64,000 bases of DNA from Rhodeus uyekii (GCA_037043235.1 JAWRVZ010000050.1:2605501-2669500); one strand, 5' to 3'. Positions 54,657-64,000 are shown, numbered from the stretch's first letter. Notes: generated by a model not told the origin, from the letters alone. Made by a program: numbers and translations.

Positions 54657-57600
54657 ATTCTGTGACTGAAGTCTGTTTTGAGGTTAGTTGTCGTGTCTCT
54701 TTAAAATCATCACTGACTGATTGCTATCACAGCTCAAATTATGCTAAATAAAGATACAAATTATACTAAATAATATTTTAATAGAATAAACCTCTACTCT
54801 GAGTCGGGAAGAGAATGGTTCTTGAGCTACTGACTTTGAAGATACATTTTTCTAGATTTTTTTTTATCTTTCTGCTATATTTATCCACTTCATATCCGCA
54901 CTTTTTTTTATTCCATATCTATATAAACTGTAAACATGCACAAATTTTTCATTGTTACTATTTTTTAACATTTTAACATAATTATTGTAAAATAATAACA
55001 ATAAATAAATTGACTCACAGTAAACAAAAATAATTATATTGTGACCAAAAATGTTGTAAAATAAATCATAATGATTGTGCATGACATCTTTTCAAATACA
55101 GTAATACCTCGGTTTACGAGCGACTTGGTACGAGCATTGTATCGGTGTACGAGAAAAATTTCCCTCACCCATGCGCAGTTTTGCGTCGAAAAGATCCCTT
55201 TATCACCCCTTAACTCGTTCCTTCTCTCAGTGTCTCTCAGTTTGGGTGCCTCATTCACCACAGTGCATTATTTTATAAGTTGTTATGAATATGATTACAT
55301 GTGAATATGATGAAACTTTATTAATGGAGCATGTTACCAACACCACACATTGCATACTAATGAGACTCACGTGTGTTCAGTCCAACGCACCCAATGACGT
55401 TCTTAAAGGGCCATACACTTTTAGAGAACAGCGTACTATAACAGTTATAACTCTGTACAGATCATATACATAAGTGATTTACAGCGGTTTTACCTGGTGT
55501 TGTTGCATTAATTATGATCGCTATTCTTCACGTTGTAATATCGTTACAAATGTTGAAGAAACTAGTTAATCTGATGTGTTCAATAAGTGTTAAGTTAACA
55601 GTCTTGTCACTTTAAGAGGGCGGGGTTTCAGTCGGCACAGAGAGAGTTGAGTTCTGAGGGATTTGAGAGAGAGCTCGTAAGCAGAGATAGTTTTGATTCT
55701 TCTGTTTTGTACGGCGTGGGTTGAAGCCAGAACCGCAATCCGATAGTTCTCAATAAAATCTCTGAATGAGAAGGATCCTGTCTGGTTATTAAAAGAAGCA
55801 ACGCTACAATGTCGTGAAATATATAAGCAGTAACAAAACAGAAGATATAGTTCATATTCTTGTTCAATGTTACTGGCGTTACACAAAGTATTTCTGTAAG
55901 TTATAGTTTTGAACATTTAAAACCTCCAACATTGAATGTAAAGATTGTGACTGTGAGTTTATTTGATTCACAAACAGCGACGGTAGAAATCAGCTCTCAA
56001 CTATGAATATAATCACTATTATATTCATTTCAAATATGTATAGTTTACTATATAACTAAATAAGCTGAACATAATTTAAGTCACTTGACAAACTGTTAAA
56101 TATTAATAATAGTAGCTATTAAGTCAATAATTGGACTTTGTTTATAGACTAACTAAAATTCTGGACATTTAACTCTGTATTATCGATGTTTGAAACGCAT
56201 TGATCAATGTTCTTGTGCCTTCAGTGAAATGTGTGCTGGTTTCTCTCAGTTTCTGATAGATCGAGGAACTACAAACAGATGATAATGTGAGAAAATGTGT
56301 GACAGCAAAATATGGACATAAACATCAGCAAAGAGACCAATGTGGGATCCTGATCTGATCATGTAATCAAATAAACACTATATCAATAGACATTAGTTTA
56401 AAACACTGTGGTTCTGCACAGTACCTTGAGTGAGTCCAGAGTGGATGAGGAACATCAGCACTAAAAGCAGAAGAAACACAGATATGAAGCTTTTCATTCA
56501 TTCAACACAATGTGAATCACATGCTGAAACATGTCTAGAGTTTATTCTACATGAACTGAAAGTGTTTTTCTGTTCTGATGTTCATTCAGACGAGAACTGA
56601 CGCTTTATTCTCCAGCATTTAACATCATCACACACAATGACATCACAGCACTCGTGAACTGATACGAGAGTCGATTCACTGATTCATTGATTCACTGATT
56701 CTCAAAAATAGAGAAGCAGTTTAATCCACTGAGGTTGACATCATGTCACACTTGTCAACAACAAAAAAACATTTTTTTTTTCTTCTTTACTTGTTTTCTG
56801 TTTGTTTCTGAAGTTTGTTTTTGTTTTACTCTCTCTTTTTGGTTTTCTAAACGACAATTCATTGTTCCATAACAATTTAGTTCAAACAGATGTTTGTGTT
56901 TGCTTATTTTTTTGAAAAACTTTAAAAGTATATAAATAATATATATAGAAACATTTGTGAATCTATAGGCTTTTCATCTTTTTTGTGTGTTTTTAGACTC
57001 TCAAACACTCGTTACAATCAAACATTATTGTTTCACACCTCTAATTGTTCACTGGAAACACAAGATACAGAAAACAACACCAAATTAGGTGAAAGTGTTT
57101 GAGACACATCATCACTTTCTGTTTGGCGTTTCTATCATCAGCTTAATTGTGAATTTATAATGACTGCAAAAATTATTTGGACACTTAGTGAGTTTCACAT
57201 TTACTTTAAATAAACCAAACTCAGTTCAGTTAAGATCAATCCACACTGACAGTAAATGATGTTGCAAGCTTTTGTGTCAGGTTGTTACGATGTAATGCTA
57301 AATATACTGTAACTGTAGAAGTGTGTAAATAATGATGCATCGGGACTCAATATGAATCCACCAGTAGATTTTTGTATTGGATAGAATGAATGGAGACAAT
57401 CTTGTGTTTTTCATCAGCGGGATCAGCGCCTGTGCTCTGAGATCATTAATGGTGTTTAGATGTGATGTTGAATCAAGACCATTTACAGTTCTCAAATGAA
57501 CTAGAAGTGAAAACACTCTTGAGCCACATTGAAAAACATATATTTGCAAAATTGCAAAAAGTGACATTTAAAGAAATATATGACAAACATTTTTCATTTA

Positions 57601-58255
57601 AAACATTTCACAACTTTGAACTCGAGGAGAACTGACTTCAGAATCAGAATCAGAAAGAGCTTTATTGCCAAGTGTCTTCATACAGCCACTGAAAAAACAC
57701 TTAGATCAACTTGTTAAAATAACTGAAACGTGTCTCAGAAAAGAGAAGTTAGTTCTGAGAAAAGCTCAAGCGTCATTTCACGGCATATTCCGCTTGGTTT
57801 GATAAACTGTGTTAAATGTGATGAAACTTTGACAAATCTGTGAGAGATTTAAGTGTCCAAATACTTTTTGCAATTATTTTTCAATAAGACGGTGAGAGAG
57901 AAAGAGAAGTGATAGAGAAGCTGATTGTGTGTTCGGTCACCGTTCTCAAGCTCTGAGTCTCTGATGGAGAGTTTATTTAAAGATACAGCATCATTCAACA
58001 CTAACTCACATCAACACAGAGACATCGCATTTATCTCAACTACTTGAAATAGGAAGAAACAATATTACAACAAAAACAAGCTGAAATACACGTGTACAGC
58101 CTCCATCTTTCACGCATCATCACACAGATAAATGCATCATCCACCTCTTTATCTGATCAACACGTAACAATCACATTGCATTAGAAAGAGTAAAAGAATA
58201 TATTATAGAATATGATCAAATACTCACAGATGAGAGTCAGTGAACTGGAGTCCAT
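46365..58255 (-). CDS. Ig-superfamily receptor, Fc-receptor-like, copy B (seven-exon model)
   Basis: Joining exons 58255-58228, 56460-56425, 51942-51664, 50140-49880, 49014-48727, 48524-48426 and 46423-46365 gives 1050 nt, an unbroken frame of 349 residues. Every internal junction is phase 1 with GT-AG ends. The product has a signal peptide split over two exons (as in Fc-receptor-like genes), three C2-like Ig domains, a transmembrane exon and a short tail without a tyrosine motif. It should sit in the plasma membrane of immune-type cells and bind ligand through the Ig domains; the ligand is unknown. The tail exon is the least certain part, and extra cytoplasmic exons may have been missed. Could instead be another fish Ig-receptor family. 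Confidence 0.7.
47040..48230 (-). mobile_element. Decayed Tx1-like LINE fragment in the receptor intron
   Basis: The minus strand at about 48160-48070 reads GKDYTIFISSDHMQCF, matching the ORF1 at the left edge (GKDYTIFISSETMKCF) before the zinc knuckle. At about 47450 NMGSLNVNGCGN matches the start of ORF2 (RVGSLNINGGRD). Order and strand fit one LINE copy eroded by stops and frameshifts. Confidence 0.65.
48358..48414 (+). repeat. GA microsatellite
   Basis: Pure GA run about 11 bp from the donor of the transmembrane exon. On the transcribed strand it is a long TC run. Confidence 0.92.
48426..48524 (-). CDS. Transmembrane exon of the receptor
   Basis: 99 nt, phase 1 to phase 1: (A)QISVSKIISFLAAVF then SHLLATVVMIYKCYRAR. 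A hydrophobic span of about 22 residues follows a Lys and is closed by YKCYRAR, a usual stop-transfer. Confidence 0.7.
48727..49014 (-). CDS. Ig domain exon D3 of the receptor
   Basis: 288 nt (96 codons), acceptor TTTTTTCTCAG, donor GTGAGT. A typical C2-like domain: GETVNLTCEIN (B-strand Cys), WRYEWNKD (core Trp) and ESDQGQYWCRGQ (D-x-G-x-Y-x-C motif). Two NSS/NSV-type Asn sites might be glycosylated. Confidence 0.85.
49880..50140 (-). CDS. Ig domain exon D2 of the receptor
   Basis: 261 nt (87 codons) with phase-1 borders. RPKAAVKVNPDQRVFRGET, LTCDIQGG, YSWFRDGNTSYPY and VSDSDEYRCRGE give the two canonical Cys and the core Trp. Confidence 0.85.
51664..51942 (-). CDS. Ig domain exon D1 of the receptor (cysteine-rich)
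   Basis: 279 nt (93 codons), acceptor CATTTCTTACAG, donor GTGAGTG. PKAVLNVQPNPSQIFRGET and LTCDVQGEGWTYRW give the first Cys and Trp. The distal part is unusual: MCDDGG, then QECRCFGCRETGYFCSYW, so there are six Cys where D2 and D3 have two. It is 20 residues from the Ig start to the first Cys, as in D2. Confidence 0.82.
52459..52523 (+). repeat. TG microsatellite
   Basis: Pure TG run, the partner of 18199-18290. Confidence 0.92.
53040..53107 (+). repeat. TG microsatellite
   Basis: Pure TG run, the partner of 18799-18846. Confidence 0.92.
54064..54653 (+). mobile_element. 5S-rRNA-derived SINE (SINE3-like)
   Basis: The 5' part has TAGCCTACGACTGG, CGGAAGCTAAGCGGGGCTAA and TAGATGGGAGAC, which are internal-promoter parts of a 5S rRNA gene. 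A central body follows, then a CR1/L2-like tail (AAAGCGCTTTGAGAGACTTT; AAAGCGCTATATAAATGTAA) and ATT repeats. Copy A keeps the empty site (TTTACATTAAATTCTG at about 19813). Confidence 0.8.
55099..55835. mobile_element. Tigger-like MITE end joined to LTR-like debris
   Basis: CAGTAATACCTCGGTTTACG after a TA at 55097-55098. Copy A shows the unoccupied TA (TTTTCAAATATGTGAAAC, about 20245-20262). The right terminal repeat is lost. The rest (about 55260-55810) ends AATAAAATCTCTGAATGAGA ... GCAACGCTACA, resembling the R-U5 end of an LTR, without a target duplication found. Confidence 0.55.
56425..56460 (-). CDS. Signal-peptide mini-exon of the receptor
   Basis: 36 nt coding LLMFLIHSGLTQ. Acceptor TTCTTCTGCTTTTAG, donor GTACTG. 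With exon 1 it completes a signal peptide (hydrophobic core, HSGLTQ cleavage-like end). An alternative start at 56497 (MKSFISVFLLLL) reads through the acceptor in the same frame; exon 1 is preferred because it has the promoter block. Confidence 0.68.
57636..57690 (-). mobile_element. L2 LINE 3'-tail fragment
   Basis: GAATCAGAATCAGAAAGAGC then TTTATTGCCAAGTGT is the inverse of the L2 end at 30838-30890. Only about 55 bp are present. Confidence 0.7.
58228..58255 (-). CDS. First coding exon of the receptor
   Basis: MDSSSLTLI plus one base, donor GTGAGTAT, phase 1. Conserved in copy A (MGSSSLTLI) and the third paralogue (MGFRPLSFIL). Confidence 0.68.
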
Positions 58256-58300
58256 CCTGTCACATTAACAGAGCGTTTAACACTGATGTGTGATAAAACA

Positions 58301-58316
58301 CACTTCCTTTATTTAA
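58301..58316 (-). promoter_or_regulatory. TATA-like box plus ETS/PU.1-like site of the receptor gene
   Basis: The minus strand reads TTAAATAAAGGAAGTG about 45-60 bp before the ATG. The block recurs at 35559-35577 and, degraded, at 31064-31080. Confidence 0.55.
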
Positions 58317-58779
58317 GCAGTCAATTCACACTTCAAGAAGAGATGAGGGAGGAGACAAAACTCAATATAGAAATGCATGAAGAAAGAGAAAAGAAACACT
58401 TTTTTTACAAAGTGAAATCAGCACGTGACTCTAGTTTAGGCCTCAGAGAAGCTGCAGAGCAAATGGGTGGAGTTTATGTCCAGCTCCTCCTCTTTAGACG
58501 TCCAGAGAGAAGAGACTATCATAATGGTCCTGTACGACAGAATCAAGTTGATAAGGGTTTAATTGAATGGTCAGGAATCAGCAACTGTAGCAATTAAATG
58601 ATTAAAGTGAGAATAGTCACTCAATGCTAGAAAAACAGGAACAGAAACATTATAAAATGACCTCCATCAGGCTGCATGAATAAACTGTCAGAAACAGACT
58701 GATGTCCTCTAGTGGGACGTGTGCTCACAGATCAGCACAGTGCAGTTTGAAAGAACAGCAGAATTCAAGTCCACCATTG

Positions 58780-59345
58780 GCGTCCTGTTCTCTTCACAGA
58801 TGAGAGCAGATTCACTCTGAAAACACGTGACAGACATGAAAGAGTCTGGAGAAGCCATGGGGAACATTATGCTGCGTGAACATCATCCAGCATTAGCGGT
58901 TTAGCAGTGGGTCAGTGATGGTCTGGGGAGGAAGAGCTTTAGAAAGTCACACAGACGTGCAGTCAATGGTTCCTTCACTGCTGTCAGATACTGGAATAAA
59001 TCCTCAGAGTCGTTGTCAGATCTTCTGCTGGTGCCGTGACCCTGGGTTCTTCCTGGAGCACGAGTGTGTCGGCAGTCTTTAGAGGATGAAGGCATTGATG
59101 CCATTGACTGGATCTCACGTTCTCCAGATCGGATTGCAATTGAGAACGTCTGGGACATTATGTATCGGAGCATCCAAAGCCGTCGAGTAGCAGCACAACC
59201 TGTCCAGGAGTTCACAAATGCCCTGATCGAGGCCTGAGAGGAGATCAGGAGACCATCCTCCATCTCATCAGGAGCCAGACGTTGTCATGAGTGAATACAG
59301 GCATGTGGAGCCGAACACACGACTGACTAACTTCATGAATTGCTG
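58780..59345 (+). mobile_element. Tc1-like transposase relic
   Basis: Broken frames on the plus strand still show the family signature: LFTDESRFTLKTRDRHERVW (first catalytic Asp block), then SVMVWGG, then DWISRSPDRIAIENVWDIMY (Glu block). Stops and shifts lie between, so it is dead. An internally deleted relative lies at 33690-33900. Confidence 0.78.
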
Positions 59346-59389
59346 TGATGAACTTAATGCGGATAATGTTGGATCAGCCTGCCAGCTTA

Positions 59390-59683
59390 ATGGATCGTGA
59401 GCGATGTGGAGAGGAAGACGAGGAGAACGGGATCCAAAAAAAAAAAAACTTTATTGAAAAAACGAGAACAGAAAACAGCACATAGTAGTGCAAAGACATG
59501 GAGACACGAAAGACATCCACACACGAAACAACATCCCAAGTAATGTTAACAAGAGACAAAGACATGGGAACACAGGAGGGCATTTAAGGAAGAGGAGGTT
59601 CAGCTGACGGGGCTGGGGTAGATATTAACACGACAGGTGTAGGACAGGTAACGGAGACACAGATGTGACAGACGCGACAAGAT
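59390..59683. mobile_element. LTR-like debris
   Basis: A 12-base A run and ACTTTATTGAAAAAACGAG (AATAAA on the minus strand), followed by TGACAGACGCGACAAGATTG, look like part of a minus-strand LTR, similar in layout to 37958-38370. Boundaries are not certain. Confidence 0.35.
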
Positions 59684-59926
59684 TGTGACACATCCTCTAA
59701 CTTCAGTGTCACCTGATAGTCTCAGTTTGTTACGAGACTGTGGACGCGCAGCATATGACTCTCTCTTGTGAAGAATACTGTGTGCACCAGAGAGAGAGAG
59801 ACTTCATCTGATTGATTGTTTCCACTGATGTCCATCTTTTATTTGTTACAGTAAAAAAAAAACCATCTGTAGTCAAGTGTTCGTGTGTTTTTTGGATGAA
59901 GACTGATTCAAGTCTGTTACATAATT

Positions 59927-59942
59927 TGGTGCCGTGACCCGG
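59927..59942 (+). other. Putative tRNA primer-binding site
   Basis: TGGTGCCGTGACCCGG starts five bases after the putative LTR end and opens with TGG, as expected for pairing with a tRNA CCA end. The tRNA species was not determined. Confidence 0.5.
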
Positions 59943-60208
59943 ATCCGCCAGATCTGCAGCAGCTGATCGCTGGGGATGGAGAATAGGAAATCACAACGCA
60001 GAAACCATCAGCCGAAGAGTCTTCATCATTGACGTTTGGGTAGAAGTGACTGGACATTGACAGCACTTGAACTTTCGTTTCACACACTACATTTGTACTT
60101 ATTGGACTGAGTTCTATATTGTTTCGTTATTTTTATCTTGTGAAACAGAACATAACTACAGTGTAAATTTGTTTTTACATTTTCTTGATAGAAAATTTCT
60201 TTAGTACA

Positions 60209-61561
60209 ATGGCCGAAGGGGGGTGGAGTGACGACCTGGTGACGCCACACATTGGTAGGGGTCGAGGTTTATTGGGGGTAGGTGAGCCTAAAGTTGGTAA
60301 ACCGCGGGTGTTGGTTTATGATTCGTTAACCGGTTCTAATGCTTCTCGTAGTGATGAGTCACATAACCCGGTGTCTTCCACTCCTACCAACAATGGTTGT
60401 GACAATGTTACACAGCAGCTACGCGACATCATTGGTGAGCTCGGAAGTCAGATAGGTGACTCCATTGTCACACGGTTGTTAACCAGTCAGACATCAGCAT
60501 TGCCTAGTCTTACTCCATTGACTGAACAGCAGCCTTCTGTGACGCTGCCTTTGTCCCAGAGCCTTGATCTGTCAAAAGTGAATCTCATTGTCAAAGCTGA
60601 AGTAAAGGAACCTCAAATGTTTAGAGGGGATGGTAGCGATAAGTGCACTATCCTTGAGTGGATTGAACAGATGGAGGTATATTTGTCCAAAAAGGGTTGC
60701 GACAAAGCCGTCAGTGTAGAGGAAATTTTGAGTCATCTTTGTGGCAGAGCAAAGACTATTGTCAAGGTTAAACTGAAAAGTAGCCCAGCCACAGTATTCT
60801 GTCGGGAAGAAGTATATGAGGTTCTGCGGCGTTATTTTAGTGAAAGCCCTGGCTCGTGCCAACCGTTAGCCGATTTCTATGCAACACAGCCAAAACCTAA
60901 TGAGCGCCCTGTTGACTACTGGGTCAGGTTAAATGAGGCAGCTGAGCTAGCAGATGCTCGTCTACAAAGATCTGGTGGGAAGATGGAAAACATGAGTTCG
61001 GAGATTGCATTGATGTTTATCAGGAACTGTCCTAATCCCGATCTTTCCAGTGTCTTTAGGTCCAAGCCCATGAGCAAATGGTCAGCTGGGGAGGTCCAGG
61101 AGGCCATTGATGAGTATGAGAGAGACTATAGACCTCGGAAGCCAGTTCAGTCTGCTCCTAGGGTTGCGGTGAATCAGGCCGTTGTTGCTGAAAACCCTGC
61201 TAGTGCTCGAATAGTGGGAGAGAGTGAAGGTATGGGCATTAACTCCGCATCATGTGCCGCCGTTCAGCATCCTAAAACAAGCGAAGCCACAGACTTGGGT
61301 ACATTAGAGCGTGTGCTGAAAATGTTAGAAAGGGTGCTTGAGCGTACTACCGTACCTGCTTCAGAGTCAAGGCCTAGAACGTCACAGTGGTATCGATCCT
61401 CTTCATGTGGAGTCTGTGGAGACAGAGCTCACTCGACCCGCTCTCACTGTATGAGAGAGAAAAGATGCCTTGCTTGCTTAGAAATTGGGCATCAACGCAG
61501 GGAGTGTCACAAGGCTGCTGGCCAAGTTGTGGCCCAGACTGGTGACGATCAGGGAAACTAG
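60209..61561 (+). CDS. Gag of the Gypsy-type element
   Basis: 450 residues from ATG 60209 (MAEGGWSDDLVTPHIGRGRG). This start is chosen because upstream in-frame sequence is untranslated leader with no ATG. The central capsid-like part spans residues about 135-310 (FRGDGSDKCTILEWIEQMEV, QPKPNERPVDYWVRL, EIALMFIRNCPNPDLSSVF). The C terminus has Cys/His clusters (CGVCGDRAHSTRSHC and CLACLEIGHQRREC), the second a CCHC-type knuckle. It would form the particle and package RNA. Open throughout, ending at TAG 61559-61561 inside the frameshift signal. Confidence 0.88.
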   Translation: MAEGGWSDDLVTPHIGRGRGLLGVGEPKVGKPRVLVYDSLTGSNASRSDESHNPVSSTPTNNGCDNVTQQLRDIIGELGSQIGDSIVTRLLTSQTSALPSLTPLTEQQPSVTLPLSQSLDLSKVNLIVKAEVKEPQMFRGDGSDKCTILEWIEQMEVYLSKKGCDKAVSVEEILSHLCGRAKTIVKVKLKSSPATVFCREEVYEVLRRYFSESPGSCQPLADFYATQPKPNERPVDYWVRLNEAAELADARLQRSGGKMENMSSEIALMFIRNCPNPDLSSVFRSKPMSKWSAGEVQEAIDEYERDYRPRKPVQSAPRVAVNQAVVAENPASARIVGESEGMGINSASCAAVQHPKTSEATDLGTLERVLKMLERVLERTTVPASESRPRTSQWYRSSSCGVCGDRAHSTRSHCMREKRCLACLEIGHQRRECHKAAGQVVAQTGDDQGN

Positions 61562-64000
61562 TTCACTCACATCAAGGAGGGGACCATGTGGGTGTCTTAA
61601 GTCAGCCCCTCACCAGTGAAGATGATCCTATGGTCATCTATAGTAGCCATTGTCAGGCCGAATCAGGTGGCAGTGTCATTTTCGAGAACATTGCGAAATT
61701 GGAAAGAGCTGACAGCTTGTTTTATACAGATGTGTTGGTGAATGACACGGTCACTTGCCAAGGATTGTTAGACACTGGTTCTATGGCATGTACCATTAAT
61801 GAAGAAACTGAGCAAAAGCTGCTGGATGCATGCGGGACGCTTGAGTCTGAGCAGCCTCATGCCGACGTTTTGCTTGTCGGTTGTGGAGGTGTTCGGGTCA
61901 AGCCCAAGTGTATTCACCAGCTAAAGATATGTGTATATGGACATTCGGTAATTGTGCCTACCTTGGTTGTACCCGGACAGAAAGATCAGTTAATCATTGG
62001 TACCAATGTAATCAAGTTCGTTCTCAGTCAACTCAAGCAGTCGCAACGTTATTGGCGTGTCATGAACCAGCCAAATTCTACAAAAGAACCAGAAATTCAA
62101 CAGTTTTTGAGCATGCTGTCTGGACATAATAGATGGGAGGGTAGTAGTATTCCAACTGTTGTCGGTACTGTTAAGCTCACTCAAGCAGTCACACTTTTAC
62201 CACAACGCGAGCACCTTGTGTGGGGTAGGCTCCCGACAAGTTCCACTATTTCTGTGGGTAGCACTGTGCTAATCGAACCATCAAAAGCGCAACCCCATCA
62301 GAAAGGTGTTCTTGTTGGGCGTGTTATAGCCACATTGCCTGGTGACAGGTGGGTGCCGGTTAAGGTGATCAACCCGTCCAGTGAGCCTATCACTTTGAGG
62401 CGCAATGCTAAAATAGCAGAAGTATCTCCTGTTTTGGCTGTTGAAGATCTGGGTGCGCTATCTGAGCATGGTGATGGAGAGACCTTGAGTGTGCAGAGTC
62501 AGTCTGTCTCCTATAGTATAGATGCAAATAGCCCTATTTCTGATGTTCGCAGCACATTGCAGAAGCTTGGTCTTGGTGATCTTGATATTGGTTCTTGCGA
62601 AGTAACTCCGTATTGGAAAAGCCAGATTTTGCAGTTGGTCCAGAAATATCAAGATGTGTTTTCTAAACACAAGCTAGATTGTGGTAAGGCCAAAGAGTTT
62701 ATCCACAGGATCCACCTGTCGGACGCCAGACCATTCAGACTCCCGTACCGACGTGTTCCTCCGGCTCAGTACCAGACACTGAGAAAAGTGCTCTCAGAAA
62801 TGGAAGAGCAAGAGATTATCCGTAAGTCTTGTAGTGAGTGGGCATCTCCGCTGGTCCTGGTATGGAAGAAAAGTGGTGATCTTCGCGTTTGTGTCGATTA
62901 CCGCTGGCTTAATGCCAGGACCATCAAGGATGCGCACCCGTTGCCTCATCAAGCAGACTGCTTGGCAGCCCTGGGTGGGAATGCAATATTTAGTGTGATG
63001 GATCTTACCTCTGGCTTTTATAACATCGCAATGGCAGAGGATGACAAAAAGTTCACGGCTTTTACAACACCTATGGGTCTTTATGAGTTTAACCGTTTGC
63101 CGCAAGGGTTGTGCAATAGCCCCGCCAGTTTCATGCGTTTAATGACAAACATCTTTGGCGACCAAAATTTCTTGACATTGCTTTGCTATTTGGATGACTT
63201 ACTTGTGTACGCCCCAGACGAGAGTGAGGCCATCAAGAGACTTGAGACAGTATTCGGTAGGCTTAGAGAGCATGGGTTAAAGTTAGCTCCTAAAAAGTGT
63301 CATTTCCTCCAGCGGAGCGTGCGGTTCTTGGGCCACATTATTGATAGTTCAGGAGTAGCGACTGACCCAGACAAGGTCAGCACTATTGAAGCGGTGATGG
63401 AGTGTGATTTGATGATGGATGATGGGGTGACCCCCTCCCAAAGAAAGATTAAATAGTTTCTAGGAATGGTGTTGTATTATCAGAGGTTTATCCAAAATTG
63501 CTCCACCATCGCAAAACCTCTGTTTGCTTTGACAGCTGCAACAAGGGGCAAAAAGCCTTTGAGAAAGGGTGCTGCAACATTCAGGAAGTTGAGTCCTGGT
63601 GATTGGAAGGAGGAGCACAGTAGTGCCTTCCAGCAGCTAAAAGCTGCTCTGATGAATTCGGTGGTATTATCACATCCTGATTTTAGCCGTCCGTTTGTTT
63701 TGTCCACTGATGCGTCTATGGATGGGTTGGGCGCTGTGTTGTCTCAGGTTTCAGAGGGTGAGACTAGAGCTCGGCCGATTGCTTTTGCTAGCAAATCCCT
63801 TTCACGTGCCCAGACCAAATATCCCGCTCACCGTTTGGAGTTTTTGGCGTTAAAGTGGTCCGTTTGCGACAAATTCAGCCACTGGCTGAAAGGCCATGAG
63901 TTCGTTGTATGGACGGACAACAATCCGTTAACTTACATCCTCACGAAGCCTAAACTCGACGCGTGTGAGCAGAGATGGGTTTCCAAATTGGCACCCTACC
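61546..64000 (+). pseudogene. Pol of the Gypsy-type element: protease, RT, RNase H (partial, one nonsense codon)
   Basis: In the -1 frame relative to gag, with no ATG needed because it is reached by frameshift. Protease: GLLDTGSMACTI (catalytic D-T-G) and LIIGTNVIKFVL. RT: SEWASPLVLVWKKSGDLRVC, VDYRWLNARTI, FSVMDLTSGFYNIAM, RLPQGLCNSPASFMRLM and LLCYLDDLLVYA (catalytic YLDD), then FLGHIIDSSGV. A TAG at 63454-63456 replaces what is normally a conserved residue before FLGM(V). The frame continues unbroken past it into the RNase H region (FVLSTDASMDGLGAVLSQV; EFLALKWSV; WTDNNPLTYI) to the window edge. Integrase is not reached. Confidence 0.88.
61552..61594 (+). promoter_or_regulatory. -1 ribosomal frameshift signal at the gag-pol junction
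   Basis: The slippery heptamer GGGAAAC (61552-61558) is read as G GGA AAC in the gag frame, directly before the gag TAG. After a 6-base spacer, ACTCACAT (61565-61572) can pair with ATGTGGGT (61586-61593) in an 8-bp stem with one G-U. The pol frame is open from 61546, so a -1 slip gives Gag-Pol. Confidence 0.75.

Larger units (their letters stand above)
51370..58530. repeat. Segmental duplication, copy B (partner at 17108-31400)
   Basis: Contains the promoter, signal exons and D1 of the receptor. Insertions unique to B are the SINE at 54064-54653, the Tigger-like element and LTR-like debris at 55099-55835, and an L2 tail at 57636-57690. D2, D3, membrane and tail exons lie outside the duplicated block and have no copy A partner. 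Confidence 0.88.
59684..64000 (+). mobile_element. Ty3/Gypsy-type LTR retrotransposon (runs off the window)
   Basis: Plus-strand element with putative 5' LTR 59684-59921 (TGTGACAC...TGTTACA), primer-binding-site-like TGGTGCCGTGACCCGG (59927-59942), a leader, gag (60209-61561), and pol (protease, RT, RNase H start) to the edge. Domain order and RT motifs fit Ty3/Gypsy. Integrase and 3' LTR are outside. One nonsense codon in pol indicates that this copy is probably inactive as it stands. Confidence 0.85.

Noticed and set aside
55332..55808. Solo LTR
   Set aside because: The 3' end looks like R-U5 of an LTR, but no matching start or target duplication could be found; kept only as debris.
58901..59263. 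Minus-strand ORF of 120 codons
   Set aside because: Shadow of the plus-strand Tc1 transposase relic.

Overview
The window reads as a piece of a teleost fish genome, most likely a cyprinid-type fish. The DNA is AT-rich with long CA/TG and GA microsatellites. It carries fish-typical transposons (Tx1-like and L1 LINEs, CR1/L2 LINEs, DD37E and pogo/Tigger-like Tc1/mariner elements, hAT MITEs, a 5S-rRNA-type SINE, Ty3/Gypsy) and a small cluster of exon-split immunoglobulin-superfamily receptor genes with phase-1 exons. No prokaryotic features are present. Species assignment is inference only.

Layout. 1-8.7 kb: two Tx1-like LINEs on the minus strand, head to tail, each with a 5' region built from a tandem GA-rich monomer. 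8.7-16.6 kb: a plus-strand LINE with an SGNH-esterase ORF1 (CR1/L2-like). Its ORF2 is split by a nested retroposon, and its 3' ends abut GA microsatellite. 17.1-31.4 kb: segmental copy A of an Ig-receptor locus (minus strand), now a pseudogene. It was enlarged by a three-deep transposon nest (21.1-25.7 kb) and by a minus-strand LTR element (27.4-31.0 kb) that hosts a young L2 LINE. 31.6-33.2 kb: an apparently complete DD37E Tc1/mariner element with an uninterrupted transposase. 35.5 kb: an orphan first exon of a third Ig-receptor paralogue with its promoter. 37.1-43.0 kb: L2 relic, LTR-element remnant and a broken L1. 43.2 kb: a CpG-rich, promoter-like block. 44.4-45.6 kb: a MITE with perfect terminal inverted repeats. 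46.1-58.5 kb: Ig-receptor gene copy B, for which a complete in-frame model can be assembled (split signal peptide, three Ig domains, transmembrane exon, short tail); its 5' half lies in segmental copy B. 58.8-59.7 kb: Tc1 relic and LTR-like debris. 59.7-64.0 kb: a Ty3/Gypsy-type element whose gag and pol overlap at a canonical -1 frameshift signal; it runs off the window.

How the parts work together. The only host gene with a credible full model is the receptor at 46.4-58.3 kb. It would encode a type I membrane protein of about 349 residues with three extracellular Ig domains, resembling fish Fc-receptor-like proteins. Copies A and B are paralogous, so each supplies an empty-site control for insertions in the other, and this fixes several insertion boundaries to the base. 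Everything else is mobile DNA of mixed age. The LINE ORFs carry isolated stops or frameshifts, while the DD37E transposase and the Gypsy gag are open.
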